64,000 bases of DNA, from NCBI GenBank assembly GCA_034509925.1, contig CM067536.1:9528501-9592500 (forward strand), read 5' to 3'. This document shows, one piece after another, positions 50,890 to 64,000 of the stretch (position 1 is its first letter; each line of letters opens with the position of its first letter). Origin of the DNA: Hirudinaria manillensis. Its lineage: Eukaryota; Annelida; Clitellata; Hirudinida; Hirudinidae. Under the pieces are notes generated by a model that had not been told where the DNA came from, did not search any database, and saw nothing but the letters and a program-made list of their open reading frames with translations. The position numbers and the translations under genes are program-made.

Positions 50890-53765
50890 AAGACGAGAAT
50901 TAATAAAACTGCACTTCCACTTTCCTTGTCAATAGACTATCAAGCAAATTATGTACCGTATTCGTCAAAAACACAATATAAACATAACTAAATTCACAAT
51001 GCATCAAGAGACCATGAGTCGGCAATTGATGAATGTAATAAGACTAGTTAGATATCTGGCATTAAAGATATTGGGAACCCATTAAAGTTAAAGCAGATTA
51101 GGACAAAAAATGTTAACTGCACTACCAAGAATTGCAACGCAAGAATTGAAATAATGCAGTAACAGAGAGTCGTATGTTCCAAAAAAATTCTTCAGACGTA
51201 TTTATCGTGAAAAGAAATTTTGGAAAAAATGACACATAGATTGCATATTCACTTATTAAAAACTCGTCAAAGCACATTAAGACAGCAAGAGATGATAAAT
51301 CATCACTTATAAATTAAAGCTATACAACTAACAAATTACCCTAGTAGTTTTACCACAAATTTGTCAAGGAGCGATAAATCAGTGTTAAAACAAGAGATGA
51401 AAACTCAGCTCTTAAAGGAACCAAAGAATTTAGTTGTATAATTGGTAATAAAATTATTGGAAACCCAAATAAAATTACAACCAGAATGCAATTAAAATAA
51501 GCGCTTTTTATTTTTAAAAAAATCTATCAAAACGTATTAAACGTTGACGATTTCTGGTAGTAAAATTATTGGAAACCCAAATAAAATTAAAACCAGAGTG
51601 CAATAAAATAAATTAAAATAAGCGTTTTTTGTTTTTAAAAAATATATCAAAACGTATTAAACGTTGACGATTTTTAGTTGCAAAATTGGTAATAAAATTA
51701 TTGGAAACCCAAATAAAAATTAAAACCAGAATGCAATTAAAATAAGCGCTTTTTATTTTTAAAAAAATCTATCAGAACGTATTAAACGTTGACGATTTCT
51801 GGTAATAAAATTATTGGAAACCCAAATAAAATTAAAACCAGAATGCAATGACAAAGTTGTGAATTACAACCAGAATGCAATTAAAATAAGCGCTTTTTAT
51901 TTTTTAAAAAATCTATCAAAACGTATTAAACATTGACGATTTCTGGTAATAAAATTATTGGAAACCCAAATAAAATTAAAAACAGAATGCAATGAAATAA
52001 ATAAAAATAAAAATTAAAATAAGCGTTTTTGTTTTTAAAAAATATATCAAAACGTATTAAACGTTGACGATTTTTAGTTGCAAAATTGGTAATAAAATTA
52101 TTGGAAACCCAAATAAAATTAAAACCAGAATGCAATTAAAATAAGCGCTTTTTATTTTTAAAAAAATCTATCAGAACGTATTAAACGTTGACGATTTCTG
52201 GTAATAAAATTATTGGAAACCCAAATAAAATTAAAACCAGAATGCAATGACAAAGTTGTGAATTACAACCAGAATGCAATTAAAATAAGCGCTTTTTATT
52301 TTTTAAAAAATCTATCAAAACGTATTAAACATTGACGATTTCTGGTAATAAAATTATTGGAAACCCAAATAAAATTAAAAACAGAATGCAATGAAATAAA
52401 TAAAAATAAAAATTAAAATAAGCGTTTTTTGTTTTTAAAAAATATATCAAAACGTATTAAACGTTGACGATTTTTAGTTGCAAAATTGGTAATAAAATTA
52501 TTGGAAACCCAAAAATTAAAACCAGAATGCAATTAAAATAAGCGCTTTTTATTTTTAAAAAATCTATCAGAACGTATTAAACGTTGACGATTTCTGGTAA
52601 TAAAATTATTGGAAACCCAAATAAAATCAAAACCAGAATGCAATGACAAAGTTGTGAATTACAACCAGAATGCAATTAAAATAAGCGCTTTTTATTTTTT
52701 AAAAATCTATCAAAACGTATTAAACATTGACGATTTCTGGTAATAAAATTATTGGAAACCCAAATAAAATTAAAAACAGAATGCAATTAAAATAAGCGCT
52801 TTCTATTTTAAAAAAATCTATCAAACGTATTAAACGTTGACGATTTCTGGTAATAAAATTATTGGAAACCCAAGTAAAATTAAAACCAGAGTGTAATAAA
52901 ATAAATTAAAATAAGCGCTTTTTGTTTTTTAAAAAAATATATATCAAAACGTATTAAACGTTGACGATTTCTGGTAATAAAATTATTGGAAACCCAAATA
53001 AAATTAAAACTAGAATGCAATGAAATAAATTAAAATAAGCGCTTTTTATTTTTAAAAAAATATCAAAACGTATTAAACGTTGACGATTTTTAGTTGTATA
53101 ATTGGTAATAAAATTATTGGAAACCCAAATAAAATTAAAACCAGAATGTAAAATAAGCGCTTTTTATTTTTAAAAAATCTATCAAAACGTATTAAACGTT
53201 GACGATTTCTAGTTGTATAATTGGTAATAAAATTATTGGAAACCCAAATAAAATTAAAACCAGAGTGCAATGAAATAAATTAAAATAAGCGCTTTTTAAT
53301 TGGTAATAAAATTATTGGAAACCCAAATAAAATTAAAACCATAATGCAATAAATTAAAATATGTGCTTCTTATTTAAAAAGATCCATCAAAACGTATTAA
53401 ACGTTGACGATTTTTAAGAACGACGAGTGGGGTGTATTGGAATGCTAAAAAATACCAGAAAATGCTACGCATTACTAGTATCCAGGCTACACCAAAATAT
53501 AATCTCAGTGTTCAATGAAATTCTAAAGCGTATTAACGATAAAAGAATTTAAGAACAAAGTGAATAAAAGCAATTATAAGGTTATGCAGAGAGATACCAT
53601 AAAATTGCAACGCATGAAATGGTATCGAAGCAATATAGAAGCAAGCAAGTGTTTTTCAAACAAAACACCGATAACCACTGAGAAAATCCCAGGATTATCA
53701 AGTGAACAAAATACGGATACTTCAACAGACAAAATACAAGGCAAAATACCGTTAATACGATTAAA

Positions 53766-53803
53766 CTCACTAGGCCCTCGGCAGTTCTGCCCTCTAAGGT
53801 GAG
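53766..53803. other. Class B hairpin with conserved internal loop
   Basis: Outer stem CTCAC/GTGAG (53766-53770 with 53799-53803), internal loop TAGGCCCTC/CTCTAAG, inner stem GGCAG/CTGCC (53780-53784 with 53787-53791, loop TT). The loop is the same as in the class A module at 44832, while both stems differ yet stay paired. Copies at +3,341-bp steps: about 57107, 60448 and 63789. Confidence 0.7.
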
Positions 53804-53847
53804 CGAATAAGCGAAAAACGAGAAGATCGAAAAGCGGAAAATATTGT

Positions 53848-53857
53848 CCTTATATAG
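53848..53857 (-). promoter_or_regulatory. TATA-box candidate pointing away from the chromosome end
   Basis: Minus-strand CTATATAAGG, a strong TATA match, lies about 45 bp upstream (in minus direction) of the hairpin. It would drive transcription leftward through the monomers toward the telomere seed. The class A module has only a weak counterpart (TTAAATAG, about 44901-44908). This is a sequence match only. Confidence 0.35.
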
Positions 53858-54220
53858 CCGAGAAAGGTCCAGTGTTGACCAATAGGAGACTCCTGAGCGG
53901 CGGTGGGAGCACTGCTTCCACTGTCCTTTGAAGTGTTCATGCTGGCTAGCTTCTCTCTCCTAGAGGGGAGGTGGTGTCCTAGGAACTAGTTAATTAGTTA
54001 TGCAGGCGTGAGTCATTACATCGAGTTCAGGCCAGCCATTGTGTAATGCATCATTGGCCCAGAACTAGGCGGCAAGATGGCTACGTCCCTTAGGAAGGAG
54101 ATTACTTCCTTTTTTGAACGCCAAGATGACGGAAAGGTTCCTAGAGAATATCATCTCTAGTCCTTTCGATTGATTCATAATTGCAGATAAATCTAATAAC
54201 AAAGATGGTATTAGGCAGGG

Positions 54221-57200
54221 TTAGGGTTAAAGACGAGAATTAATAAAACTGCACTTCCACTTTCCTTGTCAATAGACTATCAAGCAAATTATGTACCGTA
54301 TTCGTCAAAAACACAATATAAACATAACTAAATTCACAATGCATCAAGAGACCATGAGTCGGCAATTGATGAATGTAATAAGACTAGTTAGATATCTGGC
54401 ATTAAAGATATTGGGAACCCATTAAAGTTAAAGCAGATTAGGACAAAAAATGTTAACTGCACTACCAAGAATTGCAACGCAAGAATTGAAATAATGCAGT
54501 AACAGAGAGTCGTATGTTCCAAAAAAATTCTTCAGACGTATTTATCGTGAAAAGAAATTTTGGAAAAAATGACACATAGATTGCATATTCACTTATTAAA
54601 AACTCGTCAAAGCACATTAAGACAGCAAGAGATGATAAATCATCACTTATAAATTAAAGCTATACAACTAACAAATTACCCTAGTAGTTTTACCACAAAT
54701 TTGTCAAGGAGCGATAAATCAGTGTTAAAACAAGAGATGAAAACTCAGCTCTTAAAGGAACCAAAGAATTTAGTTGTATAATTGGTAATAAAATTATTGG
54801 AAACCCAAATAAAATTACAACCAGAATGCAATTAAAATAAGCGCTTTTTATTTTTAAAAAAATCTATCAAAACGTATTAAACGTTGACGATTTCTGGTAA
54901 TAAAATTATTGGAAACCCAAATAAAATTAAAACCAGAGTGCAATAAAATAAATTAAAATAAGCGTTTTTTGTTTTTAAAAAATATATCAAAACGTATTAA
55001 ACGTTGACGATTTTTAGTTGCAAAATTGGTAATAAAATTATTGGAAACCCAAATAAAAATTAAAACCAGAATGCAATTAAAATAAGCGCTTTTTATTTTT
55101 AAAAAAATCTATCAGAACGTATTAAACGTTGACGATTTCTGGTAATAAAATTATTGGAAACCCAAATAAAATTAAAACCAGAATGCAATGACAAAGTTGT
55201 GAATTACAACCAGAATGCAATTAAAATAAGCGCTTTTTATTTTTTAAAAAATCTATCAAAACGTATTAAACATTGACGATTTCTGGTAATAAAATTATTG
55301 GAAACCCAAATAAAATTAAAAACAGAATGCAATGAAATAAATAAAAATAAAAATTAAAATAAGCGTTTTTTGTTTTTAAAAAATATATCAAAACGTATTA
55401 AACGTTGACGATTTTTAGTTGCAAAATTGGTAATAAAATTATTGGAAACCCAAATAAAATTAAAACCAGAATGCAATTAAAATAAGCGCTTTTTATTTTT
55501 AAAAAAATCTATCAGAACGTATTAAACGTTGACGATTTCTGGTAATAAAATTATTGGAAACCCAAATAAAATTAAAACCAGAATGCAATGACAAAGTTGT
55601 GAATTACAACCAGAATGCAATTAAAATAAGCGCTTTTTATTTTTTAAAAAATCTATCAAAACGTATTAAACATTGACGATTTCTGGTAATAAAATTATTG
55701 GAAACCCAAATAAAATTAAAAACAGAATCCAATGAAATAAATAAAAATAAAAATTAAAATAAGCGTTTTTTGTTTTTAAAAAATATATCAAAACGTATTA
55801 AACGTTGACGATTTTTAGTTGCAAAATTGGTAATAAAATTATTGGAAACCCAAAAATTAAAACCAGAATGCAATTAAAATAAGCGCTTTTTATTTTTAAA
55901 AAATCTATCAGAACGTATTAAACGTTGACGATTTCTGGTAATAAAATTATTGGAAACCCAAATAAAATCAAAACCAGAATGCAATGACAAAGTTGTGAAT
56001 TACAACCAGAATGCAATTAAAATAAGCGCTTTTTATTTTTTAAAAATCTATCAAAACGTATTAAACATTGACGATTTCTGGTAATAAAATTATTGGAAAC
56101 CCAAATAAAATTAAAAACAGAATGCAATTAAAATAAGCGCTTTCTATTTTAAAAAAATCTATCAAACGTATTAAACGTTGACGATTTCTGGTAATAAAAT
56201 TATTGGAAACCCAAGTAAAATTAAAACCAGAGTGTAATAAAATAAATTAAAATAAGCGCTTTTTGTTTTTTAAAAAAATATATATCAAAACGTATTAAAC
56301 GTTGACGATTTCTGGTAATAAAATTATTGGAAACCCAAATAAAATTAAAACTAGAATGCAATGAAATAAATTAAAATAAGCGCTTTTTATTTTTAAAAAA
56401 ATATCAAAACGTATTAAACGTTGACGATTTTTAGTTGTATAATTGGTAATAAAATTATTGGAAACCCAAATAAAATTAAAACCAGAATGTAAAATAAGCG
56501 CTTTTTATTTTTAAAAAATCTATCAAAACGTATTAAACGTTGACGATTTCTAGTTGTATAATTGGTAATAAAATTATTGGAAACCCAAATAAAATTAAAA
56601 CCAGAGTGCAATGAAATAAATTAAAATAAGCGCTTTTTAATTGGTAATAAAATTATTGGAAACCCAAATAAAATTAAAACCATAATGCAATAAATTAAAA
56701 TATGTGCTTCTTATTTAAAAAGATCCATCAAAACGTATTAAACGTTGACGATTTTTAAGAACGACGAGTGGGGTGTATTGGAATGCTAAAAAATACCAGA
56801 AAATGCTACGCATTACTAGTATCCAGGCTACACCAAAATATAATCTCAGTGTTCAATGAAATTCTAAAGCGTATTAACGATAAAAGAATTTAAGAACAAA
56901 GTGAATAAAAGCAATTATAAGGTTATGCAGAGAGATACCATAAAATTGCAACGCATGAAATGGTATCGAAGCAATATAGAAGCAAGCAAGTGTTTTTCAA
57001 ACAAAACACCGATAACCACTGAGAAAATCCCAGGATTATCAAGTGAACAAAATACGGATACTTCAACAGACAAAATACAAGGCAAAATACCGTTAATACG
57101 ATTAAACTCACTAGGCCCTCGGCAGTTCTGCCCTCTAAGGTGAGCGAATAAGCGAAAAACGAGAAGATCGAAAAGCGGAAAATATTGTCCTTATATAGCC

Positions 57201-57561
57201 GAGAAAGGTCCAGTGTTGACCAATAGGAGACTCCTGAGCGGCGGTGGGAGCACTGCTTCCACTGTCCTTTGAAGTGTTCATGCTGGCTAGCTTCTCTCTC
57301 CTAGAGGGGAGGTGGTGTCCTAGGAACTAGTTAATTAGTTATGCAGGCGTGAGTCATTACATCGAGTTCAGGCCAGCCATTGTGTAATGCATCATTGGCC
57401 CAGAACTAGGCGGCAAGATGGCTACGTCCCTTAGGAAGGAGATTACTTCCTTTTTTGAACGCCAAGATGACGGAAAGGTTCCTAGAGAATATCATCTCTA
57501 GTCCTTTCGATTGATTCATAATTGCAGATAAATCTAATAACAAAGATGGTATTAGGCAGGG
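54221..57561 (+). repeat. 3.34-kb class B tandem unit 2 (3,341 bp)
   Basis: Head-to-tail copy of unit 1, joined through GGGTTAGGGTTA (54218-54229). It has a private C at 55729 where unit 3 has G at 59070. Confidence 0.97.
54777..56756 (+). repeat. Nested monomer array inside the 3.34-kb unit
   Basis: About 16 diverged copies of a monomer of 110-150 bp, each built as GGTAATAAAATTATTGG, AAACCCAAATAAAATTAAAA, AAGCGCTTTTTATTTTT and AACGTATTAAACGTTGACG. A marker variant (ACAAAGTTGTGAATTACAAC) recurs at 55191, 55591 and 55987, so part of the array is organised in trimers of about 400 bp. The array contains palindromic AAGCGCTT and AACGTT cores. Equivalent arrays lie at 51431-53415, 58118-60097 and 61459-63438. 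Confidence 0.9.
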
Positions 57562-60500
57562 TTAGGGTTAAAGACGAGAATTAATAAAACTGCACTTCCA
57601 CTTTCCTTGTCAATAGACTATCAAGCAAATTATGTACCGTATTCGTCAAAAACACAATATAAACATAACTAAATTCACAATGCATCAAGAGACCATGAGT
57701 CGGCAATTGATGAATGTAATAAGACTAGTTAGATATCTGGCATTAAAGATATTGGGAACCCATTAAAGTTAAAGCAGATTAGGACAAAAAATGTTAACTG
57801 CACTACCAAGAATTGCAACGCAAGAATTGAAATAATGCAGTAACAGAGAGTCGTATGTTCCAAAAAAATTCTTCAGACGTATTTATCGTGAAAAGAAATT
57901 TTGGAAAAAATGACACATAGATTGCATATTCACTTATTAAAAACTCGTCAAAGCACATTAAGACAGCAAGAGATGATAAATCATCACTTATAAATTAAAG
58001 CTATACAACTAACAAATTACCCTAGTAGTTTTACCACAAATTTGTCAAGGAGCGATAAATCAGTGTTAAAACAAGAGATGAAAACTCAGCTCTTAAAGGA
58101 ACCAAAGAATTTAGTTGTATAATTGGTAATAAAATTATTGGAAACCCAAATAAAATTACAACCAGAATGCAATTAAAATAAGCGCTTTTTATTTTTAAAA
58201 AAATCTATCAAAACGTATTAAACGTTGACGATTTCTGGTAATAAAATTATTGGAAACCCAAATAAAATTAAAACCAGAGTGCAATAAAATAAATTAAAAT
58301 AAGCGTTTTTTGTTTTTAAAAAATATATCAAAACGTATTAAACGTTGACGATTTTTAGTTGCAAAATTGGTAATAAAATTATTGGAAACCCAAATAAAAA
58401 TTAAAACCAGAATGCAATTAAAATAAGCGCTTTTTATTTTTAAAAAAATCTATCAGAACGTATTAAACGTTGACGATTTCTGGTAATAAAATTATTGGAA
58501 ACCCAAATAAAATTAAAACCAGAATGCAATGACAAAGTTGTGAATTACAACCAGAATGCAATTAAAATAAGCGCTTTTTATTTTTTAAAAAATCTATCAA
58601 AACGTATTAAACATTGACGATTTCTGGTAATAAAATTATTGGAAACCCAAATAAAATTAAAAACAGAATGCAATGAAATAAATAAAAATAAAAATTAAAA
58701 TAAGCGTTTTTTGTTTTTAAAAAATATATCAAAACGTATTAAACGTTGACGATTTTTAGTTGCAAAATTGGTAATAAAATTATTGGAAACCCAAATAAAA
58801 TTAAAACCAGAATGCAATTAAAATAAGCGCTTTTTATTTTTAAAAAAATCTATCAGAACGTATTAAACGTTGACGATTTCTGGTAATAAAATTATTGGAA
58901 ACCCAAATAAAATTAAAACCAGAATGCAATGACAAAGTTGTGAATTACAACCAGAATGCAATTAAAATAAGCGCTTTTTATTTTTTAAAAAATCTATCAA
59001 AACGTATTAAACATTGACGATTTCTGGTAATAAAATTATTGGAAACCCAAATAAAATTAAAAACAGAATGCAATGAAATAAATAAAAATAAAAATTAAAA
59101 TAAGCGTTTTTTGTTTTTAAAAAATATATCAAAACGTATTAAACGTTGACGATTTTTAGTTGCAAAATTGGTAATAAAATTATTGGAAACCCAAAAATTA
59201 AAACCAGAATGCAATTAAAATAAGCGCTTTTTATTTTTAAAAAATCTATCAGAACGTATTAAACGTTGACGATTTCTGGTAATAAAATTATTGGAAACCC
59301 AAATAAAATCAAAACCAGAATGCAATGACAAAGTTGTGAATTACAACCAGAATGCAATTAAAATAAGCGCTTTTTATTTTTTAAAAATCTATCAAAACGT
59401 ATTAAACATTGACGATTTCTGGTAATAAAATTATTGGAAACCCAAATAAAATTAAAAACAGAATGCAATTAAAATAAGCGCTTTCTATTTTAAAAAAATC
59501 TATCAAACGTATTAAACGTTGACGATTTCTGGTAATAAAATTATTGGAAACCCAAGTAAAATTAAAACCAGAGTGTAATAAAATAAATTAAAATAAGCGC
59601 TTTTTGTTTTTTAAAAAAATATATATCAAAACGTATTAAACGTTGACGATTTCTGGTAATAAAATTATTGGAAACCCAAATAAAATTAAAACTAGAATGC
59701 AATGAAATAAATTAAAATAAGCGCTTTTTATTTTTAAAAAAATATCAAAACGTATTAAACGTTGACGATTTTTAGTTGTATAATTGGTAATAAAATTATT
59801 GGAAACCCAAATAAAATTAAAACCAGAATGTAAAATAAGCGCTTTTTATTTTTAAAAAATCTATCAAAACGTATTAAACGTTGACGATTTCTAGTTGTAT
59901 AATTGGTAATAAAATTATTGGAAACCCAAATAAAATTAAAACCAGAGTGCAATGAAATAAATTAAAATAAGCGCTTTTTAATTGGTAATAAAATTATTGG
60001 AAACCCAAATAAAATTAAAACCATAATGCAATAAATTAAAATATGTGCTTCTTATTTAAAAAGATCCATCAAAACGTATTAAACGTTGACGATTTTTAAG
60101 AACGACGAGTGGGGTGTATTGGAATGCTAAAAAATACCAGAAAATGCTACGCATTACTAGTATCCAGGCTACACCAAAATATAATCTCAGTGTTCAATGA
60201 AATTCTAAAGCGTATTAACGATAAAAGAATTTAAGAACAAAGTGAATAAAAGCAATTATAAGGTTATGCAGAGAGATACCATAAAATTGCAACGCATGAA
60301 ATGGTATCGAAGCAATATAGAAGCAAGCAAGTGTTTTTCAAACAAAACACCGATAACCACTGAGAAAATCCCAGGATTATCAAGTGAACAAAATACGGAT
60401 ACTTCAACAGACAAAATACAAGGCAAAATACCGTTAATACGATTAAACTCACTAGGCCCTCGGCAGTTCTGCCCTCTAAGGTGAGCGAATAAGCGAAAAA

Positions 60501-60902
60501 CGAGAAGATCGAAAAGCGGAAAATATTGTCCTTATATAGCCGAGAAAGGTCCAGTGTTGACCAATAGGAGACTCCTGAGCGGCGGTGGGAGCACTGCTTC
60601 CACTGTCCTTTGAAGTGTTCATGCTGGCTAGCTTCTCTCTCCTAGAGGGGAGGTGGTGTCCTAGGAACTAGTTAATTAGTTATGCAGGCGTGAGTCATTA
60701 CATCGAGTTCAGGCCAGCCATTGTGTAATGCATCATTGGCCCAGAACTAGGCGGCAAGATGGCTACGTCCCTTAGGAAGGAGATTACTTCCTTTTTTGAA
60801 CGCCAAGATGACGGAAAGGTTCCTAGAGAATATCATCTCTAGTCCTTTCGATTGATTCATAATTGCAGATAAATCTAATAACAAAGATGGTATTAGGCAG
60901 GG
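57562..60902 (+). repeat. 3.34-kb class B tandem unit 3 (3,341 bp)
   Basis: Same order and length as unit 2 and virtually identical in sequence, with the telomere seed at 57559-57570. Confidence 0.97.
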
Positions 60903-63900
60903 TTAGGGTTAAAGACGAGAATTAATAAAACTGCACTTCCACTTTCCTTGTCAATAGACTATCAAGCAAATTATGTACCGTATTCGTCAAAAACACAATA
61001 TAAACATAACTAAATTCACAATGCATCAAGAGACCATGAGTCGGCAATTGATGAATGTAATAAGACTAGTTAGATATCTGGCATTAAAGATATTGGGAAC
61101 CCATTAAAGTTAAAGCAGATTAGGACAAAAAATGTTAACTGCACTACCAAGAATTGCAACGCAAGAATTGAAATAATGCAGTAACAGAGAGTCGTATGTT
61201 CCAAAAAAATTCTTCAGACGTATTTATCGTGAAAAGAAATTTTGGAAAAAATGACACATAGATTGCATATTCACTTATTAAAAACTCGTCAAAGCACATT
61301 AAGACAGCAAGAGATGATAAATCATCACTTATAAATTAAAGCTATACAACTAACAAATTACCCTAGTAGTTTTACCACAAATTTGTCAAGGAGCGATAAA
61401 TCAGTGTTAAAACAAGAGATGAAAACTCAGCTCTTAAAGGAACCAAAGAATTTAGTTGTATAATTGGTAATAAAATTATTGGAAACCCAAATAAAATTAC
61501 AACCAGAATGCAATTAAAATAAGCGCTTTTTATTTTTAAAAAAATCTATCAAAACGTATTAAACGTTGACGATTTCTGGTAATAAAATTATTGGAAACCC
61601 AAATAAAATTAAAACCAGAGTGCAATAAAATAAATTAAAATAAGCGTTTTTTGTTTTTAAAAAATATATCAAAACGTATTAAACGTTGACGATTTTTAGT
61701 TGCAAAATTGGTAATAAAATTATTGGAAACCCAAATAAAAATTAAAACCAGAATGCAATTAAAATAAGCGCTTTTTATTTTTAAAAAAATCTATCAGAAC
61801 GTATTAAACGTTGACGATTTCTGGTAATAAAATTATTGGAAACCCAAATAAAATTAAAACCAGAATGCAATGACAAAGTTGTGAATTACAACCAGAATGC
61901 AATTAAAATAAGCGCTTTTTATTTTTTAAAAAATCTATCAAAACGTATTAAACATTGACGATTTCTGGTAATAAAATTATTGGAAACCCAAATAAAATTA
62001 AAAACAGAATGCAATGAAATAAATAAAAATAAAAATTAAAATAAGCGTTTTTTGTTTTTAAAAAATATATCAAAACGTATTAAACGTTGACGATTTTTAG
62101 TTGCAAAATTGGTAATAAAATTATTGGAAACCCAAATAAAATTAAAACCAGAATGCAATTAAAATAAGCGCTTTTTATTTTTAAAAAAATCTATCAGAAC
62201 GTATTAAACGTTGACGATTTCTGGTAATAAAATTATTGGAAACCCAAATAAAATTAAAACCAGAATGCAATGACAAAGTTGTGAATTACAACCAGAATGC
62301 AATTAAAATAAGCGCTTTTTATTTTTTAAAAAATCTATCAAAACGTATTAAACATTGACGATTTCTGGTAATAAAATTATTGGAAACCCAAATAAAATTA
62401 AAAACAGAATGCAATGAAATAAATAAAAATAAAAATTAAAATAAGCGTTTTTTGTTTTTAAAAAATATATCAAAACGTATTAAACGTTGACGATTTTTAG
62501 TTGCAAAATTGGTAATAAAATTATTGGAAACCCAAAAATTAAAACCAGAATGCAATTAAAATAAGCGCTTTTTATTTTTAAAAAATCTATCAGAACGTAT
62601 TAAACGTTGACGATTTCTGGTAATAAAATTATTGGAAACCCAAATAAAATCAAAACCAGAATGCAATGACAAAGTTGTGAATTACAACCAGAATGCAATT
62701 AAAATAAGCGCTTTTTATTTTTTAAAAATCTATCAAAACGTATTAAACATTGACGATTTCTGGTAATAAAATTATTGGAAACCCAAATAAAATTAAAAAC
62801 AGAATGCAATTAAAATAAGCGCTTTCTATTTTAAAAAAATCTATCAAACGTATTAAACGTTGACGATTTCTGGTAATAAAATTATTGGAAACCCAAGTAA
62901 AATTAAAACCAGAGTGTAATAAAATAAATTAAAATAAGCGCTTTTTGTTTTTTAAAAAAATATATATCAAAACGTATTAAACGTTGACGATTTCTGGTAA
63001 TAAAATTATTGGAAACCCAAATAAAATTAAAACTAGAATGCAATGAAATAAATTAAAATAAGCGCTTTTTATTTTTAAAAAAATATCAAAACGTATTAAA
63101 CGTTGACGATTTTTAGTTGTATAATTGGTAATAAAATTATTGGAAACCCAAATAAAATTAAAACCAGAATGTAAAATAAGCGCTTTTTATTTTTAAAAAA
63201 TCTATCAAAACGTATTAAACGTTGACGATTTCTAGTTGTATAATTGGTAATAAAATTATTGGAAACCCAAATAAAATTAAAACCAGAGTGCAATGAAATA
63301 AATTAAAATAAGCGCTTTTTAATTGGTAATAAAATTATTGGAAACCCAAATAAAATTAAAACCATAATGCAATAAATTAAAATATGTGCTTCTTATTTAA
63401 AAAGATCCATCAAAACGTATTAAACGTTGACGATTTTTAAGAACGACGAGTGGGGTGTATTGGAATGCTAAAAAATACCAGAAAATGCTACGCATTACTA
63501 GTATCCAGGCTACACCAAAATATAATCTCAGTGTTCAATGAAATTCTAAAGCGTATTAACGATAAAAGAATTTAAGAACAAAGTGAATAAAAGCAATTAT
63601 AAGGTTATGCAGAGAGATACCATAAAATTGCAACGCATGAAATGGTATCGAAGCAATATAGAAGCAAGCAAGTGTTTTTCAAACAAAACACCGATAACCA
63701 CTGAGAAAATCCCAGGATTATCAAGTGAACAAAATACGGATACTTCAACAGACAAAATACAAGGCAAAATACCGTTAATACGATTAAACTCACTAGGCCC
63801 TCGGCAGTTCTGCCCTCTAAGGTGAGCGAATAAGCGAAAAACGAGAAGATCGAAAAGCGGAAAATATTGTCCTTATATAGCCGAGAAAGGTCCAGTGTTG

Positions 63901-64000
63901 ACCAATAGGAGACTCCTGAGCGGCGGTGGGAGCACTGCTTCCACTGTCCTTTGAAGTGTTCATGCTGGCTAGCTTCTCTCTCCTAGAGGGGAGGTGGTGT
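60903..64000 (+). repeat. 3.34-kb class B tandem unit 4 (cut by window edge)
   Basis: Starts after the telomere seed at 60900-60911. 3,098 bp are visible and match unit 3 throughout. The array very likely continues to the right. Confidence 0.97.

Larger units (their letters stand above)
50881..54220 (+). repeat. 3.34-kb class B tandem unit 1 (3,340 bp)
   Basis: Starts TTAGGGTTAAAGACGAG. About 550 bp of non-repetitive head (50890-51430) is followed by about 16 monomers (51431-53415). A distal part (53416-54209) then holds the hairpin/TATA module. It ends in TATTAGGCAGGG. It differs from units 2-4 by isolated changes, for example GGTAGT for GGTAAT near 51560 and one T fewer near 52030. There is no supported coding sequence: the 80-codon frame at 53560 starts at GTG and repeats only because the unit does. 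Confidence 0.95.

Noticed and set aside
53560-53802. 80-codon frame repeated at 3,341-bp steps (53560, 56901, 60242, 63583), plus minus-strand 62- and 65-codon frames
   Set aside because: They repeat only because the whole unit repeats; the start is GTG, the codons show no coding bias, and no family is recognised.

Overview
The window is animal nuclear DNA running from gene-rich chromosome arm into a subtelomere. The genes are densely intron-split, with exons of about 50-750 bp and mostly short, AT-rich introns. They encode metazoan proteins, including an axonemal dynein. The telomere-type repeat is TTAGGG, on the + strand, increasing to the right, so the chromosome end should lie beyond position 64000. 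An aquatic invertebrate with motile cilia fits; insects and most nematodes do not (different telomere repeats). I cannot name the species.

Region 1 (1-42.5 kb) holds four reconstructed genes. A TBC1D25-like Rab GTPase-activating protein lies on + at 435-4048 (8 exons, 691 aa). A single-headed inner-arm axonemal dynein heavy chain of the DNAH3/7/12 group lies on + at 4616-33766; I rebuilt 70 exons giving one open frame of about 3,987 aa. A two-HMG-box chromatin protein lies on - at 33936-36387 (7 exons, 346 aa), convergent with the dynein gene. An OSBP-like oxysterol-binding protein lies on + at 38096-42462 (12 exons, 670 aa). A 5'-truncated retrotransposon with a restriction-like endonuclease sits in a dynein intron, and a truncated CR1/L2-like LINE lies upstream of OSBP. 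Six introns (five in dynein, one in the HMG gene) appear to use GC rather than GT donors.

Region 2 (about 42.85-50.9 kb) is a mosaic subtelomere. Two non-coding element classes (here A and B) occur in several full and cut-off copies. Each copy starts immediately after telomere repeats in the same register, and several end by running straight into TTAGGG repeats. The region also carries TTA microsatellites, CTCF-like motif arrays and a captured 0.7-kb piece holding the last exon of an RNF113/Cwc24-type splicing-factor gene.

Region 3 (50881-64000) is a near-perfect head-to-tail array of a 3,340/3,341-bp class B unit (three complete copies and one cut by the window edge), each seeded by GGGTTAGGGTTA. 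Inside each unit are about 16 diverged monomers of 110-150 bp, part of them in a roughly 400-bp trimer pattern, plus a hairpin/TATA module shared with class A. This resembles yeast Y' elements or the TALT units amplified in telomerase-independent telomere maintenance, and it is the best candidate in the window for an undescribed system.
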